Shown here in pieces: positions 7,114-16,854 of a stretch of 32,308 nt of DNA (positions are counted from its first letter, which is position 1; each line of letters begins with the position of its first letter). Both the position numbers and the translations under genes were made by a program. The notes below the pieces were generated by a model that saw only the letters and a list, made by a program, of their open reading frames with translations, made no database searches and was not told the DNA's origin. Source of the DNA: Gammaproteobacteria bacterium (GTDB lineage Bacteria > Pseudomonadota > Gammaproteobacteria > Steroidobacterales > Steroidobacteraceae); contig VEPJ01000146.1 in assembly GCA_012026925.1 (NCBI GenBank), forward strand, positions 1 to 32,308, written 5' to 3'.

Positions 7114-8763
7114 ATGCGACACCCACGACCATTCCGGCCGGCATTCATGGTGGCTGCGGCCACTTGCGGTCTTGCGGCCATCGCGGGTTGCACGAGTCGA
7201 ACGGACGTGGGAGCCACGGGGACCGCGCCTGCCGATGCGACGCACCTGTGGGGCACGGTGCAGGAGGTGTGGTTCGCGACTGCTGCCGAGACGCTGCCCG
7301 ACTCGCAGACCGGATGGACCCGCAGGGCACTGTCGAAACCGGTGGTGCTCGACCTCGCGACGGCATCCTCGAGTACGCTGGTCGCGCTGGGATCGAGCCT
7401 CTCCCTGCCGTCCGGCACCTACAAGCAGATGCACCTCGAGCTGGCGGACTCGTGGGACCGGCTGGTCGGTGCGGCGAGCGACGCCGGACTCGACTACAAC
7501 GCCCAGATCGACCTGGCGGACGGCAGCGGCGCGAAGTCGAGGGCGCGGCTCGAACTCCCGGTGCCGGGTACGGGCCTCACGGTCCCGGTGGACCTGGCGA
7601 TCAGGGACCGCACCGATTCCGGGTCGTCGGGCTCCGGCTCGGCCGCGAATCTGTCGCTGGCCATCACGATCGACGCCGCGCGCGACGTCGTCCGGTACGA
7701 CTACGGCTCGAACAAGGGGTACCTCCTGACGCCCTACGTGTCGGTGGACGACGAGGACAGTTCCGGGACCCTGAAGGGTAGCGTCGATGCGAGCGCGCTT
7801 CCGGCCGGTCACCCGCCGATCACGGTGAGCGCCGAGGTCCGGACGAGTTCCGGCAGTCACCGCGTCGTCGTGCAGCGACGCCAGGTCGCCGCCGACGGCT
7901 CATTCATCCTCTATCCGCTGCCGGGTTCGAAGAGCGGCAAGAAGTACGACGTCGTGATCACCTGCGCCGGTGCGGACACGGTGATCGTCCGGGACGTGCC
8001 CGTCACCGCCGGTTCCGCGGCCAGCCCGACCACGGTGCAATCGACGCCGATCGTCCTGGCGGCTGCGCGGACCGTGTACGCGAACGCGACGACCCAGTCG
8101 CCCGCGCTCCCTGCCGGTACCCGCGTCGAGTTCTACCAGACGCGGCCGGGCAGCGACGGCGTCCCGTACCTGGTCGACGGTACGGCGGTCGACCCGATCT
8201 CGCGGCAACTCCCGCACGACGCGTTCGCACTCGCGGCGGGCTCGCTGGTCGTCGGCACCTACGCGGGCGGCAATACGATTGCATTCGCCACCGAGACGCC
8301 GGCCGAAGGGAGCGGCGGCTACGTCGTCGGTTCGGCGGGCCAGTATCGCTCCGACACACTCGCCAGGAACTCCGTGGACGTCGGCGGCGGCAGCAATCGG
8401 CCGACGATCGTTGCGGTGCCGTATCCTGCGGTCGCCTCGGCGGGCATCTCCGGGACCTTGACCGTCAATGTGCAGGCCCCGGTCGGCCGTTTCGATTCAG
8501 GATTCATCGCGCTGAGTTCCGGCTCGCGCCTCATGGAGACGGCGAGCGTCGGCGCGCTGCTCGAGCGCGGAAGCGGCATCGTCACGATCGCTGGATTGCC
8601 GGCCGGCACCGGGCTGGTGCCCGGTACCGGAGTGCCTTACCGGGTGTCGCTGCGCGCCTGGAACTCGCGCAACGCCGTCACGACGCTCACGGTGGTGAGT
8701 GCTTCGACCAGCGTGGTGCTGGGAGACGTGGGGACCGCGAGCACCGCTCTCGTGGTGCAGTGA
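7114..8763 (+). CDS. DUF4382-like lipoprotein
   Basis: This 549-residue protein starts at ATG 7114, giving a signal peptide with lipobox IAGC and acceptor Cys26. The track's 984-residue ORF from 5809 is a frame extension across the neighbouring gene and is not used. The N-terminal domain (about residues 45-200; strands such as LWGTVQEVWF and LPSGTYKQMHLEL) resembles the DUF4382 carboxypeptidase-regulatory-like fold. The rest is beta-rich, Ser/Thr/Gly-rich repeats resembling carbohydrate-binding or invasin-type beta-sandwiches. No catalytic motif is visible. It is probably cotranscribed with the CFI-box gene 17 bp upstream, suggesting a shared surface role. Outer-membrane location is inferred from the lipobox. 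Confidence 0.78.
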   Translation: MRHPRPFRPAFMVAAATCGLAAIAGCTSRTDVGATGTAPADATHLWGTVQEVWFATAAETLPDSQTGWTRRALSKPVVLDLATASSSTLVALGSSLSLPSGTYKQMHLELADSWDRLVGAASDAGLDYNAQIDLADGSGAKSRARLELPVPGTGLTVPVDLAIRDRTDSGSSGSGSAANLSLAITIDAARDVVRYDYGSNKGYLLTPYVSVDDEDSSGTLKGSVDASALPAGHPPITVSAEVRTSSGSHRVVVQRRQVAADGSFILYPLPGSKSGKKYDVVITCAGADTVIVRDVPVTAGSAASPTTVQSTPIVLAAARTVYANATTQSPALPAGTRVEFYQTRPGSDGVPYLVDGTAVDPISRQLPHDAFALAAGSLVVGTYAGGNTIAFATETPAEGSGGYVVGSAGQYRSDTLARNSVDVGGGSNRPTIVAVPYPAVASAGISGTLTVNVQAPVGRFDSGFIALSSGSRLMETASVGALLERGSGIVTIAGLPAGTGLVPGTGVPYRVSLRAWNSRNAVTTLTVVSASTSVVLGDVGTASTALVVQ

Positions 8764-8782
8764 CAGTCGCTGCGCGCCGTCG

Positions 8783-9280
8783 TCAGTACAAGCGCCCCGC
8801 GCCTGCGTAGCGCTTGCGATACCACTCGTCGTCGAGGCTCGCCATCCGCACCTCGCCGCCCGACTGGGGCGCGTGCACGAACTGGTCGTTGCCTGCGTAG
8901 ATGCCGACGTGACTCACGTCCCGGCCGGACAGCCGGAAGAAGACGAGATCGCCCGGGCGCAGGTCGCCGCGAGTCACGGGTTGTGCGGCTGCGTACTGTT
9001 CCGCCGCGGTGCGCGGCACGCTGATTCCGGCCTGGCGATAGGCGTACGAGACGAGGCCGCTGCAGTCGAATGCGTCGGGCCCGGATCCTCCGTAGCGGTA
9101 GGGCGCGCCGATGCGCGACTCGGCTGCGACCAGCGCCGCCGCACCCGGGGTCCCGGGCATGCCCGCTGTCGTCTCACGCTGGAACGGCGCGCACGCCGCG
9201 AGCAGCGCGGCAAGCACGACGACGGCGGCCGGGCGAGCGGCAATGGGCAATGCAGACAGAGTGTTGCGGGCGGGTGCCAT
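8783..9280 (-). CDS. NlpC/P60 family lipoprotein (peptidoglycan endopeptidase)
   Basis: This 165-residue protein has a signal peptide ending in lipobox LAAC (Cys30), followed by a compact NlpC/P60 domain. The catalytic Cys73 lies in FDCSGLVSY, His124 in SHVGIYAG and the third polar residue His136 in FVHAP, so the triad is complete. Such enzymes (Spr/MepS, NlpC) cleave D-Glu-DAP-type bonds in peptidoglycan stem peptides from the periplasmic side of the outer membrane. It is shorter than MepS and has little linker. It runs convergent to the DUF4382 gene with a 19-bp gap. The ATG has no Shine-Dalgarno sequence; a TAGACT hexamer lies 6 nt upstream. Confidence 0.92.
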   Translation of the reverse strand: MAPARNTLSALPIAARPAAVVVLAALLAACAPFQRETTAGMPGTPGAAALVAAESRIGAPYRYGGSGPDAFDCSGLVSYAYRQAGISVPRTAAEQYAAAQPVTRGDLRPGDLVFFRLSGRDVSHVGIYAGNDQFVHAPQSGGEVRMASLDDEWYRKRYAGAGRLY

Positions 9281-9286
9281 GCGCGG

Positions 9287-9292
9287 AGTCTA
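9287..9292 (-). promoter_or_regulatory. -10-like TAGACT six nt before the NlpC/P60 start
   Basis: Read on the minus strand, TAGACT-CCGCGC-ATG leaves no room for a ribosome binding site and predicts a leaderless message. The -35 region is poor (TGTCCC at 17 bp). The 136-bp divergent gap 9281-9416 has no other recognisable element. Confidence 0.4.
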
Positions 9293-9416
9293 GATCCGCA
9301 GCTGCCGCCGGGACATGCAGCGCGTCTCAAAGTCGTGCGCAGGTGGCCCGGATTGCAGGTCCGCTGGGGAGGTGCTGCAATGCCTTCCGGACTTCGGAAC
9401 ACCGGGATTCTCGCGG

Positions 9417-10544
9417 ATGAAGTGGCGTACCTGGGCGGTGCTGGGGGGTGTTGCGGCGGTCGCCGTGGGAGCCACGCTGTGGCTCGGGCGCCCTAAGCCG
9501 ATCACCGTCGATACGGTCGAAGTCACGCGCGGCAAGGTGGATCAGACGGTCACCAACACGCGCGCCGGGACCGTCAAGGCCTGCCAGCGCGCGAAGCTCG
9601 CACCGCAGACCGGCGGGCAGATCGCGCGCCTGCCGGTGAAGAAGGGTGACCGCGTCGAGAAGGGCCAGGTGCTGCTGGAGCTGTGGAACGACGACATCCG
9701 CGCCGAACTCAATCTCGCCGAGCGCGACGCCGCTGCCGCACGGGCCCTCAAGGACGAGGCGTGCATCGCGGCCAAGGTTGCGCGGCGGGAGTCGGACCGC
9801 CTCCAGGGCCTCGTCGACCGCAAGCTCGTCTCGGTCGAGCAGGCCGAGAGCGCGGCGGGCGAGGCGGACAGCCGCGCGGCGGCCTGCCGTGCGGCGACGG
9901 AACAGATACAGGTGAGCCAGGCGCGCATCGACGCGGCTCGCGCCCGGCTCGAGCGGACGATGCTGCGGGCGCCGTTCGCCGGCACGGTGGCCGAGATCAA
10001 CGGCGAGGTGGGTGAGTTCGTGACCCCGTCCCCGGTGGGGATCCCGACGCCGCCGGCCGTGGACGTGGTGGACTCGAGCTGCATCTACATCACCGCGCCG
10101 ATCGACGAGGTGGATGCGCCGAAGGTGCGCCAGGGCATGGCGGCCCGCGTCACGCTCGACGCATTCAAGGATCGCAGTTTCCGGGCGCACGTGCGCCGCA
10201 TCGCTCCCTACGTACTCGAGGTCGAGAAGCAGGCCCGGACCGTCGAGGTCGAAGCCGAGATCGACGAGCGCGACGACGCGGCGCTGCTGCCGGGTTACAG
10301 CGCGGACCTCGAGATCATCATCGCCGAGCGCCCGGACGTGATCCGCGTGCCGACGCGTGCGCTGGTCGAGGGCAGCAAGGTGTACGTCCTCGAAGGCGGG
10401 CGCATCCACGAGCGCAAGGTCACGACCGGCATCGGCAACTGGGAGTACACCGAGGTCACGGAGGGCCTGAAGGCCGGTGACCGGGTCGTGGTCTCGATCG
10501 ATCGCGAGGGCCTCAAGGACGGCGTCGCCGCCGTTTCGTCCTAG
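9417..10544 (+). CDS. MacA/HlyD-type periplasmic adaptor subunit
   Basis: The protein has 375 residues from ATG 9417. That start places an N-terminal membrane anchor (WAVLGGVAAVAVGATLWLG) directly after MKWRT; the track's start at 9315 would add 34 residues before the anchor. A biotinyl-lipoyl half-domain (LAPQTGGQIARLPVKKGDRV) is followed by an Ala/Glu/Arg-rich helical hairpin (about residues 95-175), the second lipoyl half (LRAPFAGTVAEINGEVGEFV) and a beta-barrel with the membrane-proximal region at the C-terminus. Such adaptors link an inner-membrane ABC permease to an outer-membrane TolC-like duct. The ATPase gene follows 14 bp downstream. No outer-membrane channel gene is present in the window. 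Confidence 0.88.
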   Translation: MKWRTWAVLGGVAAVAVGATLWLGRPKPITVDTVEVTRGKVDQTVTNTRAGTVKACQRAKLAPQTGGQIARLPVKKGDRVEKGQVLLELWNDDIRAELNLAERDAAAARALKDEACIAAKVARRESDRLQGLVDRKLVSVEQAESAAGEADSRAAACRAATEQIQVSQARIDAARARLERTMLRAPFAGTVAEINGEVGEFVTPSPVGIPTPPAVDVVDSSCIYITAPIDEVDAPKVRQGMAARVTLDAFKDRSFRAHVRRIAPYVLEVEKQARTVEVEAEIDERDDAALLPGYSADLEIIIAERPDVIRVPTRALVEGSKVYVLEGGRIHERKVTTGIGNWEYTEVTEGLKAGDRVVVSIDREGLKDGVAAVSS

Positions 10545-10558
10545 CCGCGAGGCGCCGC

Positions 10559-11244
<686 letters not shown>

Positions 11245-11248
<4 letters not shown>

Positions 11249-12456
11249 GATTCGGCGACCTGCTGCACCTGGCGACCGAATCGCTCGTGCGGGCGCGGCT
11301 CAGGAGCATCATGATGCGGCTCGCCATGGCGATCGGCGTCGCCGCGGTGGTCGTGCTCACTTCGCTGGGCGAAGGCGCGCGCCGCTACGTGACCGGCGAA
11401 TTCCAGGCCCTCGGTACGGAGCTCCTCATCGTGCTGCCCGGCCGCTCGGAGACGACCGGCGTGCAGCCGGGCATGTTCGCCGGCGAAACGCCGCGCGACC
11501 TGACGCTCGACGACGCGCGCTCGCTGCTGCGGATCCCGGGTGTCGCGCGCATCGCGCCGCTCGTCATCGGCTCGGTGCCGGTCGCGGCCGGCGAACTCAC
11601 GCGCGAGGTCCCGGTCGTCGGCAGCAACTCGGATTTCCTGGCGGTGCGCAACCTCAGCATGGCGCAGGGATCGTTCCTGCCGCCCGGCGAGCTCGATCGC
11701 GACCTGGCGGTGTGCGTGCTCGGCAGCAAGGTGCGCTCGGAACTCTTCCCGCGCGGGCCGGCGGTCGGCGCGACGGTGCGGATCGGCGACCGGCGCTTCC
11801 GCGTCATCGGCGTGCTCGCCGATACGGGGCGGGCGATCGGCTTCGACCTGCAGGAGCTCGTCATCATCCCGGTGTCGAGCGCGCAGCAGCTCTTCAACAC
11901 CCAGTCGCTGTTCCGGATCATGATCCAGGCCACTTCGCGCGAGGCCATGCCCCGCGTCCGCGAGGCGGTCCGCGCGATGCTCAAGGAGCGTCACCAGGGC
12001 GAGGAGGACGTCACGGTCATCACGCAGGACGCCGTGCTCGCGACGTTCAACCGCATCTTCACCGCACTCACGCTCACGCTTGCCGGCATCGCATCCATCA
12101 GCCTGGCCGTCGCGGGCATCCTGATCATGAACGTCATGCTCGTGGCCGTGAGCCAGCGCACGGCGGAGGTCGGTCTGATGAAGGCCCTCGGTGCGCGGGG
12201 CCGGCAGATCACGGCGATATTCCTGACCGAAGCCGTGCTGCTCTCGATCGTGGGAGCGCTGGGCGGGCTCGTCATCGGCTTCGTCGCCGACGCAATCGTG
12301 TCGCGCTTCTACCCGACGCTGCCGCTCGGTCCGCCGCCGTGGGCCGTGGTGCTCGCCGTGCTGATCGCGGTCGCGAGCGGCGTCGTCTTCGGACTGCTGC
12401 CGGCCCGGCGCGCGGCGCGGCTCGATCCCGTCGTGGCACTGGCCGGGAGGCGCTGA
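11245..12456 (+). CDS. MacB/FtsX-type ABC permease, first copy
   Basis: This 403-residue protein starts at GTG 11245, overlapping the ATPase stop by 4 bp; the track's 659-residue version runs back through the ATPase in another frame. It has one N-terminal helix (about residues 17-38), a large periplasmic MacB core domain (about 40-245) and three C-terminal helices of the FtsX domain. The conserved segment SQRTAEVGLMKALGARGRQI between the last helices is the FtsX coupling region. The C-terminus PARRAARLDPVVAL is the usual family ending. It is clearly homologous to the next gene, and the two probably form a heterodimer with a dimer of the ATPase. Confidence 0.92.
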
Positions 12457-12459
12457 GCC

Positions 12460-13659
12460 TTGCGCGGTTCCGACATCGTGCGTTTCACGAGCCGGTCGGT
12501 GCTGGCGCATCGCATGCGTGCGGTCCTCACGGCGCTCGGCATCGCGGTCGGCGTCGCGGCGGTCGTGCTGCTCACGTCGATCGGCGAGGGCGTGCGCCGT
12601 TTCGTCATCTCCGAGTTCACGCAGTTCGGCACGAACATCATCAGCGTGAGCCCGGGCACCGCGAAGACCATGGGCGGATCGATCGGGGTGTTCGGCACGG
12701 TCCGGCCGCTCACGATCGACGACGCCGAGGCGCTGAAGCGCGTGCCGTACGTGCTCGACGCCGATCCCCTCGTGCAGGGCAACGCGGAAGTCGAAGGCAA
12801 CGGCCGCAAGCGTCGCGTCACGGTGTACGGCACCGGCCCGATGTTCGCGGAGGCCCTGCGCTTCCCGGTGGGCCAGGGAACCTACCTGCCGCCCGACGAC
12901 CCGCGCGCGCCCCGCGCGTTCGCCGTGCTGGGTTCCAAGATGGCGCACGAGCTGTTCGGCAAGACGAACCCGCTCGGCGCCAGCGTGCGCGTGGGCGGCC
13001 AGCGCTATCGCGTCGTCGGCGTGATGGCGCCGAAAGGAACGATGCTGGGCTTCGACCTCGACGACACGGTCTTCATCCCGGCCGCGAAGACGCTCGAGCT
13101 CTTCGACCGCGACAGCCTCTTCGAGATCGACGTCGTCTACGAGGAGAACGCTCCCGCCCGGGAGGTCGAGGACGGCATCCGGCGCGTGCTCGGGGCGCGC
13201 CACGGCGACGAGGACTTCACCGTCACGCCGCAGCAGCAGATGCTCGACGCGCTGGGCTCGGTCCTGAACGTGCTCACTTTCGCGGTGGGTGCGCTCGGCA
13301 GCATCTCGCTCTTGGTCGGTGCCGTCGGCATCTTCACGATCATGACGATCTCGGTGCGCGAGCGGACCGGCGAGATCGGGCTGTTGCGTGCGCTCGGGGC
13401 GGAGCGCGCGCAGGTACTCCGGCTGTTCCTCGCGGAGGCGGTCGTGTTGTCCGTGCTGGGAGGGCTGGGCGGACTCGCGGCCGGGGGCGGCATCGCATTC
13501 CTGCTGAGCCAGGCCGTGAAGCAGCTGCCCGTGAGCTACTCGCCGCTGTTCATCGGCCTGGCGCTCGGGCTGTCGGCCGTGATCGGCCTCGTCGCTGGCA
13601 TCCTGCCGGCCTTCAATGCGGCGCGACTCGACCCCGTCGAGGCGCTGCGGGCGGAGTAA
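12460..13659 (+). CDS. MacB/FtsX-type ABC permease, second copy
   Basis: This 399-residue paralogue of the preceding gene has the same topology: N-terminal helix, periplasmic domain (about residues 40-250) and three C-terminal helices with VRERTGEIGLLRALGAERAQ. It ends PAFNAARLDPVEALRAE. The TTG start at 12460 is chosen because GGGAGG lies about 10 nt upstream; a GTG at 12478 has no ribosome binding site. The gap to the first permease is 3 bp. The gene ends 6 bp before the convergent hrpB stop. Two related permeases suggest an asymmetric transporter. Confidence 0.9.
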   Translation: MRGSDIVRFTSRSVLAHRMRAVLTALGIAVGVAAVVLLTSIGEGVRRFVISEFTQFGTNIISVSPGTAKTMGGSIGVFGTVRPLTIDDAEALKRVPYVLDADPLVQGNAEVEGNGRKRRVTVYGTGPMFAEALRFPVGQGTYLPPDDPRAPRAFAVLGSKMAHELFGKTNPLGASVRVGGQRYRVVGVMAPKGTMLGFDLDDTVFIPAAKTLELFDRDSLFEIDVVYEENAPAREVEDGIRRVLGARHGDEDFTVTPQQQMLDALGSVLNVLTFAVGALGSISLLVGAVGIFTIMTISVRERTGEIGLLRALGAERAQVLRLFLAEAVVLSVLGGLGGLAAGGGIAFLLSQAVKQLPVSYSPLFIGLALGLSAVIGLVAGILPAFNAARLDPVEALRAE

Positions 13660-13665
13660 GCCGGC

Positions 13666-16221
13666 TCAGTCCCCGTCCCTGGGCCGCACGCGCCGCGTCG
13701 CGATCGCCTCGTGCGGGTCTTCCGGCCAGTAGTGCTTCGGGTAGCGGCCCTTCAGCTCCTTGCGCACCTCGTGGTAGCCCCGCGACCAGAAGCTCGCGAG
13801 GTCGCGCGTCACCTGCACCGGGCGGCGGGCCGGCGAAAGCAGTTCCAGCGTCACCGGGACCCGGCCGTCCACCACGCGCGGCGACTCCATGAGGCCGAAG
13901 ACCTCCTGCAGCCGCACGCTGAGGCTCGGACCGCTGCCCGCATAGTCGACCGCGATCCGTGATCCGCTCGGCACCGCGAGGTGAGTCGGTGCGAGTTCAT
14001 CGAGCCGGCGCTGGGCGTTCCAGTCGAGCAGCGAGTGCAGCGCGCCGCGCAGGTCGAGCTTCGCGAGCTGGTCGCGCCGCGTGATGCCGTCGAGCCAGGG
14101 GCCGAGCCACGCGTCGAGCGTGTCGAGCAATGCGGCATCGCCGACGTCCGGCCACTGGCCGCGGCCGCGCGGATCGTGTTCGCGGACCAGCTTCAACCGC
14201 GCGCGCCACTGCTCGAGGTCGCGAGTCCAGGGCAGGCATCCGAGGCCCAGCGAGCGAATGCCGTCGAGCATCGCCGCGGCCGAGGCGTCTGCGGCGACGT
14301 TGCGCAACGGCTCGTCGCGCAGCACGAGGTCGCCGAGCCGGCGCACGCGGCGCGCGGCCACGGATTCCGACCGCGAGTCCCAGCCGACGCTGGAAGATTC
14401 CTCGATCGCAGCGGCAAAGTGCTCCTCGAGCTGGGCCGGGTCGAGCCGTGCGGCCAGCTGGATTCGCGCCTCGCGTTCGCCGGCGTCGAGTGCCGCGACC
14501 ACGATGAACTCGGACCTCGCGAGCGCCGTGGCGTCGGCGAACACCGCGCCCCGTCCGCCGCTCAGGTGATAACGGCCACCGCCTCCTTCGCGGGCCCGGC
14601 CGATGCGATCGGGATACGCGAAGGCAGCCAGCAGACCGGCGGCTTCACCCTCGCCGATCGCGGGGATCGCCGGCGCGGCCCGCCGATCGAGTCGGCCGAG
14701 CTGGCGCTCGACCTGCTGAAGCACGCGCTGGATGCGCCTCACGGCCCCACTGTCGACCTGCATGCCCGCCGGCGGCGCCCGGCCGCGTAGCACGTCGAGA
14801 CGCGCCTGCAGGTCCGGGTCGCGGCCGGGACCGGTCGGGCGCAGCGGATCGCGCTCGGAGAGCAGCGCCGCGATTTCGGCCGCGAGCCGTGCGAGCCCCA
14901 GCGCGCGAGCGCGCAGCACCATGTGGGCCAAACGCGGATGCAGGCCGAGCGCGGCCATATCACGGCCGAGCGGTGTCACTTGCCCGCTTGGGTCGAGCGC
15001 CTCCAGGCGCAACAGCAGGTCGCGCGCCTGCGCGAGCGGCGCCGCAGGCGGAGGATCGAGCCAGGCGAGCGATGCGGGATCGCGACAGCCCCAGCATGCA
15101 AGCTCGAGCGCGAGGGGCGCAAGGTCGGCCTCGAGTATCTCGGCGGGAGCCTGCGGCAGCAACGCCGCTTGCGTCGACTCGCTCCAAAGCCGGTAGCAGG
15201 TGCCGGGTGCGGTGCGGCCGGCGCGTCCGCGTCGCTGGTCGGCCGATGCGCGCGAGATGCGCACCGTCTCGAGCCGGCCCATGCCCGTGGCTGGGTCGAA
15301 TCGCTGGCGTCGCTCCACCCCGGAGTCCACGACGATGCGGACGCCGTCGATGGTGAGGCTGGTCTCCGCGATGTTCGTCGCCACGACGACCTTGCGTCGT
15401 CCGCGTGGATCGGGGCGGAGCGCCAGGTCCTGCTCCGCGGCCGCCAGCTCCCCGTAGAGTGGCAGGAGGCTGAACTCGCGGGCGTCGAGACTTGCCGCCA
15501 GTCCTTCCACCACGCGGCGGATCTCACCCGCGCCCGGCAGGAAGAGCAGTGCGTCACCTTCGTGCTCGTGCAGGGCGCGCAACGTGGCGGAGACGACCGG
15601 GCCTTCGATGCGCGTCCGTCGTCCGTCATCGCTCCGCGGCTGCGGCAGGTAGTGCGTTTCTACGTCGAACATGCGGCCCGGGGAGCGCACCGCGACCGCG
15701 TCGTCGAGCAGCCGCAGCAGCGCTTCGCCGTCCAGCGTCGCCGACATCACGAGCATCCGCAGCGTATCGCGCAGGTGCCGCTGGCTCTCGAGACAGAGCG
15801 CCAGGCCGAGGTCGCCCTGCAGGTTGCGCTCGTGGAACTCGTCGAACACGACGCACGCGGTGCCGTCCAGCGCGGGGTCGTGCTGCAGCATGCGGGTGAG
15901 GATGCCCTCGGTGACCACCTCGACCCGCGTGCGCGGCCCCACTCGCGTTTCGAGCCGCGTGCGAAAGCCCACGGTCTGCCCGGTGTCCTCCCCGAGCAAC
16001 CGGGCCATGCGCTCGGCCACGGCCCGGGCGGCGATGCGTCGCGGCTCGAGCATCAGGATGCGGCCGTCCTGGCGCCACCCGGCCTCGAGCAGGGCCAGCG
16101 GAACCACGGTGCTCTTGCCGGCGCCCGGCGGAGCCTCGAGCAGCACGTTGCGGTGCGTGGACAGCGCTTCGTGGAGCGCCGGCAACGCCGCGAGGATCGG
16201 CAACTCGGGGAGTCGAGGCAT
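13666..16221 (-). CDS. hrpB: ATP-dependent helicase HrpB (DEAH/RHA superfamily 2)
   Basis: This 851-residue protein has the usual HrpB length. The N-terminal RecA domain carries Walker A PPGAGKST (about residues 31-38), motif II as DEFHER and motif III SAT. The second RecA domain has TNIAETSLTIDGV and QRRGRAGRTAPG (motifs V and VI). The C-terminal domain with SGRGAVF-type and YPKHYWPEDP motifs is diagnostic for HrpB rather than HrpA. The biochemical role is incompletely defined; HrpB is an RNA-helicase-like protein that is non-essential in E. coli. It runs convergent with the permease operon. TACACT lies 9 nt before the ATG with no clear ribosome binding site. Confidence 0.95.
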   Translation of the reverse strand: MPRLPELPILAALPALHEALSTHRNVLLEAPPGAGKSTVVPLALLEAGWRQDGRILMLEPRRIAARAVAERMARLLGEDTGQTVGFRTRLETRVGPRTRVEVVTEGILTRMLQHDPALDGTACVVFDEFHERNLQGDLGLALCLESQRHLRDTLRMLVMSATLDGEALLRLLDDAVAVRSPGRMFDVETHYLPQPRSDDGRRTRIEGPVVSATLRALHEHEGDALLFLPGAGEIRRVVEGLAASLDAREFSLLPLYGELAAAEQDLALRPDPRGRRKVVVATNIAETSLTIDGVRIVVDSGVERRQRFDPATGMGRLETVRISRASADQRRGRAGRTAPGTCYRLWSESTQAALLPQAPAEILEADLAPLALELACWGCRDPASLAWLDPPPAAPLAQARDLLLRLEALDPSGQVTPLGRDMAALGLHPRLAHMVLRARALGLARLAAEIAALLSERDPLRPTGPGRDPDLQARLDVLRGRAPPAGMQVDSGAVRRIQRVLQQVERQLGRLDRRAAPAIPAIGEGEAAGLLAAFAYPDRIGRAREGGGGRYHLSGGRGAVFADATALARSEFIVVAALDAGEREARIQLAARLDPAQLEEHFAAAIEESSSVGWDSRSESVAARRVRRLGDLVLRDEPLRNVAADASAAAMLDGIRSLGLGCLPWTRDLEQWRARLKLVREHDPRGRGQWPDVGDAALLDTLDAWLGPWLDGITRRDQLAKLDLRGALHSLLDWNAQRRLDELAPTHLAVPSGSRIAVDYAGSGPSLSVRLQEVFGLMESPRVVDGRVPVTLELLSPARRPVQVTRDLASFWSRGYHEVRKELKGRYPKHYWPEDPHEAIATRRVRPRDGD

Positions 16222-16230
16222 GGGTCGCGC

Positions 16231-16236
16231 AGTGTA
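16231..16236 (-). promoter_or_regulatory. -10-like TACACT close to the hrpB start
   Basis: TACACT lies 9 nt upstream of the hrpB ATG on the minus strand, which would leave a leader of about 2-3 nt. No Shine-Dalgarno sequence or good -35 box is evident. Confidence 0.3.
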
Positions 16237-16311
16237 ACGTCACGGCCGCGGGTGACGCCGCCTGTGGCGGGATGCAATATCCGCGGATCGCGCGACCAAT
16301 CGAGGAGTCCG

Positions 16312-16797
16312 ATGTCTGGATCCGTGGGTCTGTGGTTCCTGGCGGCCGTGCTCGTGCTCGGCGGCGTCGCCGGTTCCGTCCTGCCGGCGCTGCCCGGCGT
16401 GCCGCTGGTCTTCGCGGGGCTCGTCGTCGGCGCGTGGGCCGACGACTTTCAACGCGTCAGCTGGATCACGCTGACGTTGCTCGGCCTGCTGATGCTCGCG
16501 TCGTTCGCGATCGACTTCGTCGCCACCGCGCTCGGGGCGAAGCGCGTCGGCGCGACTCGGCTGGCGGTCGTCGGGGCGATGGTCGGGACGCTGGGCGGCG
16601 TCTTCCTCGGCTTTCCCGGGCTGATCCTCGGGCCCTTCGCCGGTGCGGTCGCGGGCGAACTCATCTCCCACGGGAAGATGGACCAGGCGACCCGGGCGGG
16701 CCTCGCGACCTGGATGGGGCTCCTCTTCGGCACGCTTGCCAAGCTCGCGCTCGTGTTCACGATGCTCGGCGTTTTCGCGCTCGCGTACTTCTTCTAA
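16312..16797 (+). CDS. DUF456 family membrane protein
   Basis: This 161-residue, very hydrophobic protein has about five membrane segments. The opening GSVLPALPGVPLVFAG and the glycine-rich middle (VGTLGGVFLGFPGLILGPFAG) are the two Gly/Pro-rich repeats typical of DUF456. A conserved ISHG segment faces one side. No transport or enzymatic function is established for the family. The ATG at 16312 has GAGGAG about 5 nt upstream. A weak promoter (GTGACG, 17 bp, CAATAT) can be drawn at 16252-16280. The stop is followed immediately by a 55-nt palindrome shared with the convergent neighbour. Confidence 0.88.
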   Translation: MSGSVGLWFLAAVLVLGGVAGSVLPALPGVPLVFAGLVVGAWADDFQRVSWITLTLLGLLMLASFAIDFVATALGAKRVGATRLAVVGAMVGTLGGVFLGFPGLILGPFAGAVAGELISHGKMDQATRAGLATWMGLLFGTLAKLALVFTMLGVFALAYFF

Positions 16798-16798
16798 G

Positions 16799-16853
16799 AG
16801 GGGACGCTTCCCTTTTAGGTCCCCCTGGGGGACCTAAAAGGGAAGCGTCCCCT
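16799..16853. repeat. Perfect 27-bp-arm palindrome filling a convergent intergenic gap
   Basis: The arms (starting AGGGGACGCTTCCCTTTTAG) are exact reverse complements around a single central T at 16826. The element occupies nearly all of the 57 bp between two convergent stop codons. A further partial unit (CGTCCCC at 16861) lies inside the minus-strand gene, whose last residues KKGTL are encoded by it. It shares the GGGGAC core with the palindrome at 593 but differs elsewhere. It may act as a bidirectional terminator or be a REP-type element. It has no T tract on either side. Confidence 0.85.
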
Positions 16854-16854
16854 T

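Noticed and set aside
9315-9416. N-terminal extension of the HlyD-type adaptor to ATG 9315
   Set aside because: It would put a 34-residue Cys/Ser/Gly stretch before the membrane anchor, with no family resemblance.
14923-16797. 624-residue plus-strand ORF leading into DUF456
   Set aside because: Most of it is the antisense of hrpB; only the last 161 codons from ATG 16312, with GAGGAG upstream, resemble a real protein.
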